Assembly: GCA_025966335.1 (NCBI GenBank)
Contig: JAICRS010000057.1
Coordinates: 1 to 13,670 of the forward strand
Source of the DNA: Nocardioidaceae bacterium
GTDB taxonomy: Bacteria; Actinomycetota; Actinomycetes; Propionibacteriales; Nocardioidaceae
DNA length: 13,670 nucleotides
Reading direction: 5' to 3'
Each line of letters starts with the position of its first letter. Positions within the stretch are counted from its first letter, which is position 1. The notes below the pieces were generated by a model that was not told the DNA's origin, searched no databases, and saw only the letters and a program-made list of their open reading frames with translations. Positions 6,694 to 13,033 of the stretch are shown here, one piece after another. Position numbers and translations under genes: made by a program.

Positions 6694-6699
6694 AGGGTA
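6694..6699 (-). promoter_or_regulatory. Candidate -10 box for tRNA-Ser
   Basis: TACCCT on the minus strand ends seven bases before the mature tRNA 5' end, which would leave almost no leader for RNase P. A -35-like TTCTGC lies about 19-20 bases upstream but is weak. The site sits in the 62-base gap between tadA and the tRNA, the only space available for a dedicated promoter. Confidence 0.35.
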
Positions 6700-6748
6700 C
6701 TAGAACCGCCCGGTCTGGCAGAAATCGAGCCGATCCCGCGAGGCAGCC

Positions 6749-7219
6749 TCAGTCGCGGACCCGGTGCGTGGCGAAGAACTCCTGCAGCAAGAACGTGCAC
6801 TCATCGGCGAGCACGCCGGCGACGACCTCGGGCCGGTGGTTGAGCCGGCGGTCGCGGACCACGTCCCACAACGACCCGACGGCGCCGGCCTTGTCGTCGT
6901 AGGCGCCGTAGACCAGCCGGTCCACCCGGGACAGCACGATCGCGCCGGCGCACATCGTGCAGGGCTCGAGCGTGACGACCAGCGTGCAGCCGTCGAGCCG
7001 CCATCCGCCCCTGCTGCGGGCGGCGGCGCGGAGGGCGACGATCTCGGCGTGCGCGGTGGGGTCGCCGTCGGCCTCACGCTCGTTGCGGCCGAGGCCGATC
7101 ACGGTTCCGTCGGGGTCGAGCACGACGGCACCGATCGGGACGTCACCGGTGGCAACGGCAGCCCGTGCCTCGTCGAGGGCCGACCGCATCGGAGCGACCC
7201 AGGCGTCGTACCCGGCCAT
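6749..7219 (-). CDS. tadA: tRNA-specific adenosine deaminase TadA
   Basis: This 156-residue zinc-dependent cytidine/deoxycytidylate deaminase-fold enzyme converts adenosine 34 to inosine in the tRNA-Arg(ACG) anticodon. The zinc and catalytic motifs are intact: H57-A-E59 (E59 as proton shuttle) and P-C87-T-M-C90, with the usual 'VPIGAVV' at 27-33 upstream and 'YDDKAGAVGS' at 107-116 downstream. The C-terminal 'LLQEFFATHR' helix, whose FF pair helps contact tRNA in known TadA structures, is present. The length matches the family. The ATG overlaps the stop of the preceding gene in TGATG, so translation is probably coupled. The start could instead be M11, but the coupled ATG is favoured. The neighbouring tRNA-Ser(CGA) lacks A34 and is not a substrate. 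Confidence 0.96.
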   Translation of the reverse strand: MAGYDAWVAPMRSALDEARAAVATGDVPIGAVVLDPDGTVIGLGRNEREADGDPTAHAEIVALRAAARSRGGWRLDGCTLVVTLEPCTMCAGAIVLSRVDRLVYGAYDDKAGAVGSLWDVVRDRRLNHRPEVVAGVLADECTFLLQEFFATHRVRD

Positions 7220-7716
7220 CAGGGCGTGGGGACCCCGGCCGCCTCGTCGAACTGGCGCCGGAAGCCGAGCCTGCCGGCGATGTCCCCGAGCATCTCGTCG
7301 GGGTAGAGCTCGTAGTCGTCGAGCAACGCGCCCATGTCCATCGCGGCCATGCCGAGGTCGGCGACGATGTCGAGGTCACCGGCCGGGAGCTGCTCGTCCT
7401 CGTCGTCGGGCACCGGCAGCTCGAGGTGGTCCACCGCCGACCGGGCGATCGGCCAGTCGGTGGCGGCGGTGACGTCGGAGAGCAGCACCTGGGTCCGGGC
7501 GCCCAGCACGCGCACCAGCAGGAAGAAGTCCTCGTCGACCGACACCAGCCCGAGCGAGCCGCCGTCGCCGGGCCAGCGACGTAGCTCCTGGGAGAGGTGC
7601 TCGATGTCCTCGATCTGGTCGTCGGCGAGCTGCTCGACCTGCCAGACGCCCTCTTCCCGGTACGCAACGAGTGCGAAGTCGACGCCTTCGGCGTTCGCTT
7701 CGGACTGGTCAGACAT
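7219..7716 (-). CDS. tRNA adenosine deaminase-associated protein
   Basis: This is a 165-residue acidic protein that I recognise as the actinobacterial family named for its constant position upstream of tadA; no biochemical role is established that I know of. Visible blocks are 'DFALVAYREEGVWQVEQL' (13-30), 'WPGDGGSLGLVSVDEDFFLLVRV' (48-70), a very acidic linker 'PDDEDEQL' (103-110) and 'LDIVADLGMAAMDMGALLDD' (115-134), with 'YPDEMLGDIAGRLGF' (138-152) near the end. There is no signal peptide or membrane helix. The ATG at 7716 has a strong Shine-Dalgarno sequence (AGGGAGGA) about five bases upstream, unlike the divergent upp gene. Coupling with tadA by a one-base TGATG overlap suggests a fixed stoichiometry, and a role as an adaptor or regulator of TadA is an inference. 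Confidence 0.88.
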   Translation of the reverse strand: MSDQSEANAEGVDFALVAYREEGVWQVEQLADDQIEDIEHLSQELRRWPGDGGSLGLVSVDEDFFLLVRVLGARTQVLLSDVTAATDWPIARSAVDHLELPVPDDEDEQLPAGDLDIVADLGMAAMDMGALLDDYELYPDEMLGDIAGRLGFRRQFDEAAGVPTP

Positions 7717-7829
7717 GCTGTCCTCCCTGGTCGGTCACGCAATGGTGTCTGCTGTTGTTGCCCTCGGCACGTGCACCAAGCACGATGGTGACAGAGTGCC
7801 CGCGATGGCACCAGCCATGCTCGATCGCT

Positions 7830-7835
7830 TAGGTT
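7830..7835 (+). promoter_or_regulatory. Candidate -10 box of upp (leaderless)
   Basis: TAGGTT is followed by six bases and the upp ATG at 7842, with no Shine-Dalgarno sequence between, which places the transcript start at the A of the start codon. No recognisable -35 element is seen. The 125-base gap upstream also carries the promoter of the divergent tadA-associated gene, which I could not pinpoint. Confidence 0.55.
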
Positions 7836-7841
7836 GACGCC

Positions 7842-8483
7842 ATGCGCATTCACGTTGCCGACCACCCGCTGATCGCCCACAAGCTGACCACACTCCGGGA
7901 CCAGCGCACGGACTCGCCGACGTTCCGGCGGCTCGCCGACGAGCTGGTGACGTTGCTGGCCTACGAGGCGACCCGCGACGTGCGGGTGGAACAGGTCAGT
8001 GTGCAGACGCCGGTCGCCGAGGCGTCGGGCATCAAGCTGGCCTCCCCGAAGCCGCTGGTGGTGCCGATCCTGCGGGCGGGGCTCGGGATGCTCGACGGGA
8101 TGATGCGGCTGCTGCCGACCGCCGAGGTCGGGTTCCTCGGCATGGTCCGCAACGAGGAGACGTTGGAGGCTTCGACGTACGCCGAGCGGCTGCCCGACGA
8201 CCTGTCCGGCCGGCAGTGCTACGTGCTCGACCCGATGCTGGCCACCGGTGGCACGCTCGCGGCGGCGATCCGGTTCCTGGTCGACCGCGGCGCGGACCAC
8301 ATCACCGCGATCTGCCTGCTGACCGCTCCCGAGGGTTGCGAGCGGGTCGAGAAGGAGCTCGACGGGCTCGGCGTCCCGATCACCGTGGTGACCGCGGGCA
8401 TGGACGAGCGCCTGAACGAGAAGGGCTACATCGTCCCGGGTCTGGGCGACGCCGGTGACCGGCTGTACGGCATCGTCGGCTGA
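7842..8483 (+). CDS. upp: Uracil phosphoribosyltransferase
   Basis: This 213-residue cytosolic enzyme of pyrimidine salvage joins uracil and PRPP to give UMP. The PRPP loop is at 129-140 ('VLDPMLATGGTLAAA' region). The flexible 'PILRAGLGMLDGM' segment (75-87) and the C-terminal uracil-binding block 'GYIVPGLGDAGDR' (195-207) are intact. Length and ends match the family, so the gene is complete. The ATG at 7842 lacks a Shine-Dalgarno sequence but has a TAGGTT box six bases upstream, consistent with a leaderless mRNA. Its TGA abuts the stop of the convergent 47-residue gene in the palindrome TGATCA. Placement next to tadA and its partner is a gene order I have seen in other actinobacteria. Confidence 0.97.
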   Translation: MRIHVADHPLIAHKLTTLRDQRTDSPTFRRLADELVTLLAYEATRDVRVEQVSVQTPVAEASGIKLASPKPLVVPILRAGLGMLDGMMRLLPTAEVGFLGMVRNEETLEASTYAERLPDDLSGRQCYVLDPMLATGGTLAAAIRFLVDRGADHITAICLLTAPEGCERVEKELDGLGVPITVVTAGMDERLNEKGYIVPGLGDAGDRLYGIVG

Positions 8484-8627
8484 TCACATGTCGAAGATCT
8501 GCACCGTCCCGGTCGCGATGAGCACCATGATCACGACGACCAGGATCCCGAGCACGGCGTAGCCGATGCCCTTGTTCCTGGTCTCTTCCTCGGGCTCCGG
8601 TGCGTCGTACTTGTGTCCATCCTCCAT
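8484..8627 (-). CDS. Small single-pass membrane protein (47 residues)
   Basis: This is a tiny protein with a charged N-terminus (MEDGHKYDAPEPEEETRNK), one clear membrane helix at about residues 21-43 (GIGYAVLGILVVVIMVLIAT) and a short tail ending in QIFDM. I chose the ATG at 8627 rather than an upstream start that would add 28 residues, because a perfect GGAGGT Shine-Dalgarno sequence sits seven bases ahead of it and a plausible promoter lies just upstream. The acidic N-terminus probably stays in the cytoplasm, followed by R-N-K at the membrane edge. I know no function for it. It converges on upp with directly adjacent stop codons and lies 113 bases downstream of pntB, but has its own promoter signal. 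Confidence 0.72.
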   Translation of the reverse strand: MEDGHKYDAPEPEEETRNKGIGYAVLGILVVVIMVLIATGTVQIFDM

Positions 8628-8680
8628 TGCAATGACCTCCAGCCATCGATGGCGAACCGGTTGAGCCCTCCCCGCCGCGC

Positions 8681-8710
8681 ACTCTACCCGGAGGCGGACA
8701 AAAGATGTCA
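8681..8710 (-). promoter_or_regulatory. Promoter of the 47-residue membrane protein gene
   Basis: On the minus strand a -35-like TGACAT (8705-8710) and a -10 TAGAGT (8681-8686) are separated by 18 bases. This is the best sigma-70-type pair in the window. Transcription would start about 45 bases before the ATG, leaving a leader with a strong GGAGGT ribosome site. This contrasts with the leaderless genes nearby. Confidence 0.5.
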
Positions 8711-8740
8711 CACCGAGTTACACCGGGCGCGTGGGCTGTG

Positions 8741-10123
8741 TCATAGCGCTTTCACCGCGCTGAGCAGCTTGCCCAGCGAGTCCTTCGCGTCACCGAACAG
8801 CAGGGTGGTCTTCGGGTCGAACAGCAGCTCGTTCTCGATCCCGGCGAAGCCCGGCCGCATCGACCGCTTCATGAACACGATCTGCTGCGCCTCGTCGGCG
8901 TTGAGGATCGGCATCCCGTAGATCGGTGCCCCCGGCGAGGTCTTGGCGGCCGGGTTGACGACGTCGTTGGCGCCGACGACGAGCACCACGTCGGTCTGCC
9001 TGAAGTCGCCGTTGATGTCGTCCATCTCCTTGAGCTGGTCGTACGGCACCTGCGCCTCGGCGAGCAGCACGTTCATGTGGCCGGGCATCCGGCCGGCGAC
9101 CGGGTGGATCGCGTAGTCGACGGCGATGCCTCGTTCGCCGAGGACGTCGACCAGCTCACGCAGGGTGTGCTGCGCCTGCGCGACCGCCAGACCGTAGCCG
9201 GGCACGATGATCACCTTGTGCGCGTAGCCGAGCAGGATCGCGACGTCCTCGGGTCCACCGGAGCGCACCGGCCGGTCCGAGGCTTCGCCCGCGCCCAGCG
9301 TGGAGCCACCCTTGAGTGCCCCGAAAAGGATGTTGCCGACCGAGCGGCCCATCGCGGCCGCCATCAGCTTGGTCAGGAAGGTACCGCTCGCCCCGACCAG
9401 CGTCCCGGCCACCAGCAGCACCGTGTTGCCGAGCACGTACCCACCGGCGGCAACGGTCAGGCCGGTGAACGCGTTGAGCAGCGAGATCACGATCGGCACG
9501 TCCGCGCCGCCGACCGGCAGCACCAGGAGCACCCCGAGCAGCAGACCGACCAGGGCCAGCACGATCCCGATCCACACCGCGGTGCTGGTCACCGTCATCA
9601 CCGACAGCGCGACCGCGACCAGGAGACCGCCGCCGAACAGGACCGGGAGGCCGGGGAACAGCACCGGCCGCGAGGTCATCAGCTCCTGCAGCTTCGCGAA
9701 CGTGACCATCGACCCGGCGAACGAGACCGAGCCGACCACGATCGTGAACGCGGTCGCCGCCAGCGCGAACTCCCCGTGGTCGCCCTCGACCATGTCGGCG
9801 AGCTCGAGCAGCGCGACCAGGGCCGCCGCACCACCGCCGACGCCGTTGAAGAGCGCGACCAGCTGCGGCATCTGGGTCATCTGCACCCGCTGCGCGCCGA
9901 CCACGCCGACCACCGTGCCGACCGCGATCGCGACCAGGATCGGTACCAGGTGGTCCAGCTCGGCGTAGAAGAACACCACCACGCAGGCCATCACCGCACC
10001 GACGGCACCGAGCAGGTTGCCGGCGCGGGCGTGCTTCGGCGAGGACAGCCCCTTCAGCGCGAGGATGAAGCAGACCGCCGCGACCAGGTAGACGACCTGC
10101 ACCCAGACCGGAGTGTCGATCAT
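8741..10123 (-). CDS. pntB: NAD(P) transhydrogenase subunit beta
   Basis: This 460-residue protein combines the membrane domain (about residues 1-270, eight or nine helices) with the NADP(H)-binding domain III (about 285-460) of proton-translocating transhydrogenase. Domain III shows 'KVIIVPGYGLAVAQAQH' (303-319), the GRMPGHMNVLLAEA block (344-357), 'VVLVVGANDVVNPAA' (379-393) and 'FMKRSMRPGFAGIEN' (417-431), all family hallmarks. The membrane part has 'MPQLVALFNGVGG' (85-97). N93 sits where E. coli PntB has the proton-channel histidine, as in three-subunit enzymes that carry the histidine in PntA2. The enzyme uses the proton gradient to reduce NADP+ with NADH. The ATG overlaps the pntA2 stop by four bases (ATGA). 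It is the last gene of the pnt operon. Confidence 0.97.
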   Translation of the reverse strand: MIDTPVWVQVVYLVAAVCFILALKGLSSPKHARAGNLLGAVGAVMACVVVFFYAELDHLVPILVAIAVGTVVGVVGAQRVQMTQMPQLVALFNGVGGGAAALVALLELADMVEGDHGEFALAATAFTIVVGSVSFAGSMVTFAKLQELMTSRPVLFPGLPVLFGGGLLVAVALSVMTVTSTAVWIGIVLALVGLLLGVLLVLPVGGADVPIVISLLNAFTGLTVAAGGYVLGNTVLLVAGTLVGASGTFLTKLMAAAMGRSVGNILFGALKGGSTLGAGEASDRPVRSGGPEDVAILLGYAHKVIIVPGYGLAVAQAQHTLRELVDVLGERGIAVDYAIHPVAGRMPGHMNVLLAEAQVPYDQLKEMDDINGDFRQTDVVLVVGANDVVNPAAKTSPGAPIYGMPILNADEAQQIVFMKRSMRPGFAGIENELLFDPKTTLLFGDAKDSLGKLLSAVKAL

Positions 10124-10437
10124 CGGGGTGCTCCGTCCTGGTCGGCCTTGGCTACCGGCCGTCGCGGCCGGAACATCTGCAGCATCCGGTCGGTCACCAC
10201 GAAGCCGCCGACCATGTTGACCGTGGCCAGCACTACCGCGACCAGACCGACCACCAGCGCGACCATGGACTCCGCGTAGCCGGTGACCAGGATCGCGCCG
10301 AGCAGGATGATCCCGTGGATCGCGTTGGCACCCGACATCAGCGGGGTGTGCAGGGTCGAGGAGACCTTGGAGATCACCTCGATGCCGACGAACACACTGA
10401 GGGTGAAGATCGTCAGCCAGACGATGGGCTCGCTCAT
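10120..10437 (-). CDS. pntA2: NAD(P) transhydrogenase subunit alpha 2 (membrane part)
   Basis: This 105-residue subunit has three membrane helices at about 5-25, 39-55 and 58-80, followed by a basic cytoplasmic tail (RPRRPVAK). It corresponds to the C-terminal membrane segment of single-chain PntA. The 'TPLMSGANAIHGI' motif (31-43) is characteristic. H41 lies in the second helix of this subunit and is the likely proton-channel histidine in this type of enzyme, paired with N93 of PntB. The true start is the ATG at 10437; the open frame extends far upstream only as a shadow of pntA1. It overlaps pntA1 (ATGA, 10434-10437) and pntB (ATGA, 10120-10123) by four bases each, so all three subunits are translationally coupled. 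Confidence 0.93.
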   Translation of the reverse strand: MSEPIVWLTIFTLSVFVGIEVISKVSSTLHTPLMSGANAIHGIILLGAILVTGYAESMVALVVGLVAVVLATVNMVGGFVVTDRMLQMFRPRRPVAKADQDGAPR

Positions 10438-11558
10438 GGTGTGCCTCCCAGCAGAGCCAACGTCGGTCCGTGGAGGACCCGTCCGTCGTGGGTGACGCAG
10501 GAACCGGTCACGATCTCGTCCTCGAAGTCCGGGGCGAACGCGCCCTCGTGGGTCATCAGCGTGACCAGGTTGACGATGTTCTGGGCATACAGCCGGCTCG
10601 CCGGCCCCGGCATCTGGGACGGCACGTTCGCCCCGCCCCAGACCTGCGCGTTGCCGACCCGGACCACCTCGCCCGGGCGGGAGCCCTCGACGTTGCCGCC
10701 GGACTCTGCAGCGAGGTCGACGACCACCGATCCCGGGCTCATCTGCTCCACCATCTCCCGGGTCACCAGCATCGGCGCCTGCCGACCGGGCACCGCGGCG
10801 GTGGTGATCAGGGCGTCGGCGCTCGCGATGTACGGCGCCAGCAGCTCCCGCTGCCGCTGTGCCCGGTCCGCGGTCATCTCGCGCGCATAGCCCCCTGCCC
10901 CCTCCAGTGTCTCGAGGTCCAGCTCGATCGCCTGAGCACCCATCGACCGGATCTCCTCCGCGGCGGCCGCACGCACGTCGTACGCCTTCACCACCGCGCC
11001 CAGCCGCTTCGACGTCGCGATCGCCTGCAGGCCCGCGACCCCGGCCCCGAGGACCACCACCTCCGCCGGCGGCACCGTGCCCGCGGCGGTCATGTTCAAC
11101 GGGAAGAACCGGCGCAGCAAGCCGGCGGCGACGATCGCGCAGCGGTACCCCGACACCAGCGACTGCGACGACAACGCGTCCATCGACTGCGCCCGGGAGA
11201 TCCGCGGCACCAGCTCCATCGCGAACGCGGTGATCCCGCAATCCCGCAGGTCGGCCACCAGGTCCAGCGACTGCCCGGTAGGCAGGAACGAGACGGTGGC
11301 GGTCCCCGCTCGAAGCCTGCGCACGGCCGGCACCTCCAGCGGCTGCACCGACACGATCACCGCGGCGTCGTCCAGGGCCTGCTCGGAGACCGTCGCGCCG
11401 GCGGCCACGTAGTCCTCGTCGGAGTGCAGCGCCCCCGCCCCCGCGCCGGTTTCGACCACGACCTCGTAGCCGAGGGCGGTCAGCTTGCCGACCAGCTCGG
11501 GCACCATCGCCACGCGGCTCTCACCGTCGCGGACTTCCTTCGCTACTGCGATCCTCAC
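10434..11558 (-). CDS. pntA1: NAD(P) transhydrogenase subunit alpha 1 (NAD(H)-binding)
   Basis: This 374-residue soluble subunit is domain I of transhydrogenase and binds NAD(H). It shares its fold with alanine dehydrogenase. Visible are the N-terminal 'RIAVAKEVRDGESRVAMVPE' block, the RQD loop 'PRISRAQSMD' (118-127; R119, Q124, D127), the Rossmann motif GAGVAGLQA (171-179) with D194 after strand 2 (NAD preference), and 'VDLAAESGGNVE' (280-291). The separate alpha 1 chain marks the three-subunit type known from Rhodospirillum rubrum. The start is GTG at 11558 with no Shine-Dalgarno sequence but a TAGTTT box seven bases upstream, so the operon mRNA is probably leaderless. A Crp-like palindrome is centred 49.5 bases upstream of that start, suggesting control by a cAMP-receptor-type regulator. 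Confidence 0.96.
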   Translation of the reverse strand: MRIAVAKEVRDGESRVAMVPELVGKLTALGYEVVVETGAGAGALHSDEDYVAAGATVSEQALDDAAVIVSVQPLEVPAVRRLRAGTATVSFLPTGQSLDLVADLRDCGITAFAMELVPRISRAQSMDALSSQSLVSGYRCAIVAAGLLRRFFPLNMTAAGTVPPAEVVVLGAGVAGLQAIATSKRLGAVVKAYDVRAAAAEEIRSMGAQAIELDLETLEGAGGYAREMTADRAQRQRELLAPYIASADALITTAAVPGRQAPMLVTREMVEQMSPGSVVVDLAAESGGNVEGSRPGEVVRVGNAQVWGGANVPSQMPGPASRLYAQNIVNLVTLMTHEGAFAPDFEDEIVTGSCVTHDGRVLHGPTLALLGGTP

Positions 11559-11565
11559 GCTTGTG

Positions 11566-11571
11566 AAACTA
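11566..11571 (-). promoter_or_regulatory. Candidate -10 box of the pnt operon (leaderless)
   Basis: The minus strand carries TAGTTT, seven bases and then the GTG of pntA1. A start of transcription at the GTG is the simplest reading. No -35 element is visible at 16-19 bases, which fits a promoter that depends on an activator. Confidence 0.5.
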
Positions 11572-11599
11572 GAGCACTCCTGTTCGGTCCGCCGGAGTT

Positions 11600-11615
11600 T
11601 GTGAGCAACCTCAAA
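11600..11615. promoter_or_regulatory. Crp/FNR-type operator candidate upstream of pntA1
   Basis: The sequence is TGTGA-N6-TCAAA, nine of ten positions of the Crp consensus TGTGA-N6-TCACA. The centre is about 49.5 bases upstream of the predicted pntA1 transcription start, between the classical class I and class II activator positions. It lies entirely in the 66-base gap between pntA1 and the oxidoreductase gene. The match is by eye and binding is inferred. Confidence 0.4.
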
Positions 11616-11624
11616 GGTGTGTCT

Positions 11625-12335
11625 TCATCGGTACTCCGGGTTCTGGTAGTCGAACCGGGCGCCCGCGTCCCACTCCGACCGCTGGTTGCCGTAGGCCGGG
11701 AACCCGCCGGCGTTCCGCAGCATCTGCGCCAGGTGCATCAGGTTCCACGTCATGAACGTCGTGTTCCGGTTGGTGAAGTCGTTGTCCGGTCCGCCGCTTC
11801 CCGGGTCGAGGTACGACGGTCCCGGCCCCGCCTCGCCGATCCAGCCGGCGTCCGCCTGGGGCGGGATCGCGTAACCGATGTGCTGCAGGCTGTAGAGGAT
11901 GTTCTGGGTGCAGTGCTTGATGCCGTCCTCGTTGCCCGTGATCAGCGCACCGGCCACGCGGCCGTAGAAGGCGTACTGCCCCTTGTCGTTGAGCATCCCC
12001 GACAGCGCGTAGAGGCGTTCGATCACCTGCTTGGTGATGCTCGAGTTGTCGCCGAGCCAGATCGGGCCGGCGATGACCAGGATGTCGCTGGCCATCACCC
12101 GCGGGTAGATCTCCGGCCAGGCGTCGGTGGCCCAGCCGTGCTCCCGCATGTCCGGGTAGACGCCCGTGGCGATGTCGTGGTCGACGGCGCGGATGACCTC
12201 CACGTCGACGCCGCGCTTGCTCATGATCCCGGCGCTGGCGTCGACCAGACCTTGGGTGTTGCTCACCTCGGGCGAGCGTTTCAGCGTGCAGTTGATGAAG
12301 GTCGCACGCAGGCCCGAGAAGTCGTAGTCGTCCAT
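11625..12335 (-). CDS. NADPH-dependent FMN reductase/flavodoxin-fold oxidoreductase
   Basis: This is a 236-residue flavodoxin-fold protein of the PF03358 (NADPH-dependent FMN reductase) type. The first strand and phosphate loop appear as 'FINCTLKRSPEVSNTQ' (13-28), the second flavin loop as 'GPIWLGDNSSITKQVIERL' (90-108) and the third as 'ALITGNEDG' (130-138), all positioned for FMN binding. The C-terminal 'WNLMHLAQMLRNAGGFPAYGNQ' (197-218) is common in this group. Residues 160-190 form a longer Gly/Pro-rich insertion ('GPGPSYLDPGSGGPDNDF') than in minimal members. The substrate is unknown; quinone or nitro-compound reduction would suit a neighbourhood with menaquinone and NADPH genes but is only an inference. 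The ATG at 12335 has no clear ribosome site, and the upstream extension of the frame overlaps the methyltransferase and is a shadow. The gene is 71 bases downstream of the methyltransferase and may be read from the same transcript. Confidence 0.85.
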   Translation of the reverse strand: MDDYDFSGLRATFINCTLKRSPEVSNTQGLVDASAGIMSKRGVDVEVIRAVDHDIATGVYPDMREHGWATDAWPEIYPRVMASDILVIAGPIWLGDNSSITKQVIERLYALSGMLNDKGQYAFYGRVAGALITGNEDGIKHCTQNILYSLQHIGYAIPPQADAGWIGEAGPGPSYLDPGSGGPDNDFTNRNTTFMTWNLMHLAQMLRNAGGFPAYGNQRSEWDAGARFDYQNPEYR

Positions 12336-12406
12336 GCTCGCAGTGTGATCCGGCCGAGCCGGCCGCGACCAGATCCCGGTAGGCCAGATTTCGGGTGGTC
12401 CTGCGT

Positions 12407-13030
12407 TCAGTTGCGGTGCACGGAGACCGCGTAGCCGCCGGCCTCGGTGAACGGCTGCCGGTCCCAGGTCGAGAACCGGTCGGCCCGGACCAGCCCACTG
12501 CGGGTGCACGCTTCGTCGTACTCCTCGAGCGGCGTTCCCGGGCAGCCGGCCGGGAGATGCGCGGCGTCGAGGCCGAAGCCGGCGACCAGCAGGCCACCCG
12601 GGCGAAGGAGTACGGCGAGCGCGGCGACCGTCCTGGGCAGGCTGCCCGTGGCCAGCAACGGGATGACGTTGCCCGCGAGCACCACGAGGTCGAACGGTTC
12701 ACCGACGTCGACAGGCGTGATCGCGGAGAGGTCGGCGCGCAGCCACGGGATGCTCGGGGCGGTCGTCCGGGCGACGGCCAGCATCGAGTCGTCGACGTCC
12801 ACGCCGACACAGTCGAAGCCGAGCTCGGCGAGCCGGATCGCGACCCGGCCGGTGCCGCAGCCGGCGTCGAGGACCCGGCCACCCGGCGGCAGCAGCGAGG
12901 CGCAGAGCGTGGCCTCGCCGTGCATGTCCTTGCCGGTTGCGGCCAGTCGCTCGAACCGGGCGGCGTAGTCGGCGCCGGACGTTCCGCCGGTCAGCTCCTC
13001 CCAGCGGGTCCTCGGCTCCTCGGGCGTCAT
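12407..13030 (-). CDS. Class I SAM-dependent methyltransferase
   Basis: This 207-residue enzyme has the standard seven-strand methyltransferase core. Motif I is VLDAGCGTG (53-61), the acidic loop after strand 2 is GVDVD (76-80), D100 is in 'LRADLS', strand 4 is 'FDLVVLAGNVI' (113-123) and strand 5 follows 'LLRPGG' (141-146). The N-terminal 'DYAARFERLAATGKDMHGEA' helix (21-40) forms the lid. The acceptor is unknown. The protein lacks the signatures I associate with UbiE/MenG, so I do not propose it as the menaquinone methylase despite its position three bases after the menB stop. That spacing implies co-transcription with menB. No good Shine-Dalgarno sequence precedes the ATG, so it may rely on coupling to menB translation. 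Confidence 0.88.
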   Translation of the reverse strand: MTPEEPRTRWEELTGGTSGADYAARFERLAATGKDMHGEATLCASLLPPGGRVLDAGCGTGRVAIRLAELGFDCVGVDVDDSMLAVARTTAPSIPWLRADLSAITPVDVGEPFDLVVLAGNVIPLLATGSLPRTVAALAVLLRPGGLLVAGFGLDAAHLPAGCPGTPLEEYDEACTRSGLVRADRFSTWDRQPFTEAGGYAVSVHRN

Positions 13031-13033
13031 CGC

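Noticed and set aside
7767..7774. Palindrome GCACGTGC with a further GCAC nearby in the tadA-upp divergent gap
   Set aside because: Only eight bases, no known regulator for it in this context, and such GC palindromes are expected by chance in high-GC DNA.
8709..8726. Direct repeat ACACCG-N4-ACACCG just after pntB
   Set aside because: Two short copies only, with no symmetry or spacing that matches a known operator; probably chance.
9077..10279. Plus-strand open frame of 400 codons opposite pntB and pntA2
   Set aside because: Low-complexity Asp/Arg/His/Gln composition, antisense to well-conserved transhydrogenase genes.
12350..12362. Short hairpin CCGGC-CGA-GCCGG between the methyltransferase and oxidoreductase genes
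   Set aside because: Five-base stem, three-base loop and no T-run; too weak to call a terminator in DNA this GC-rich.
10470..12434. Plus-strand open frame of 654 codons over pntA1 and the oxidoreductase
   Set aside because: Shadow composition (Arg, His, Gln and Gly rich) spanning two clear minus-strand genes and their promoter gap.
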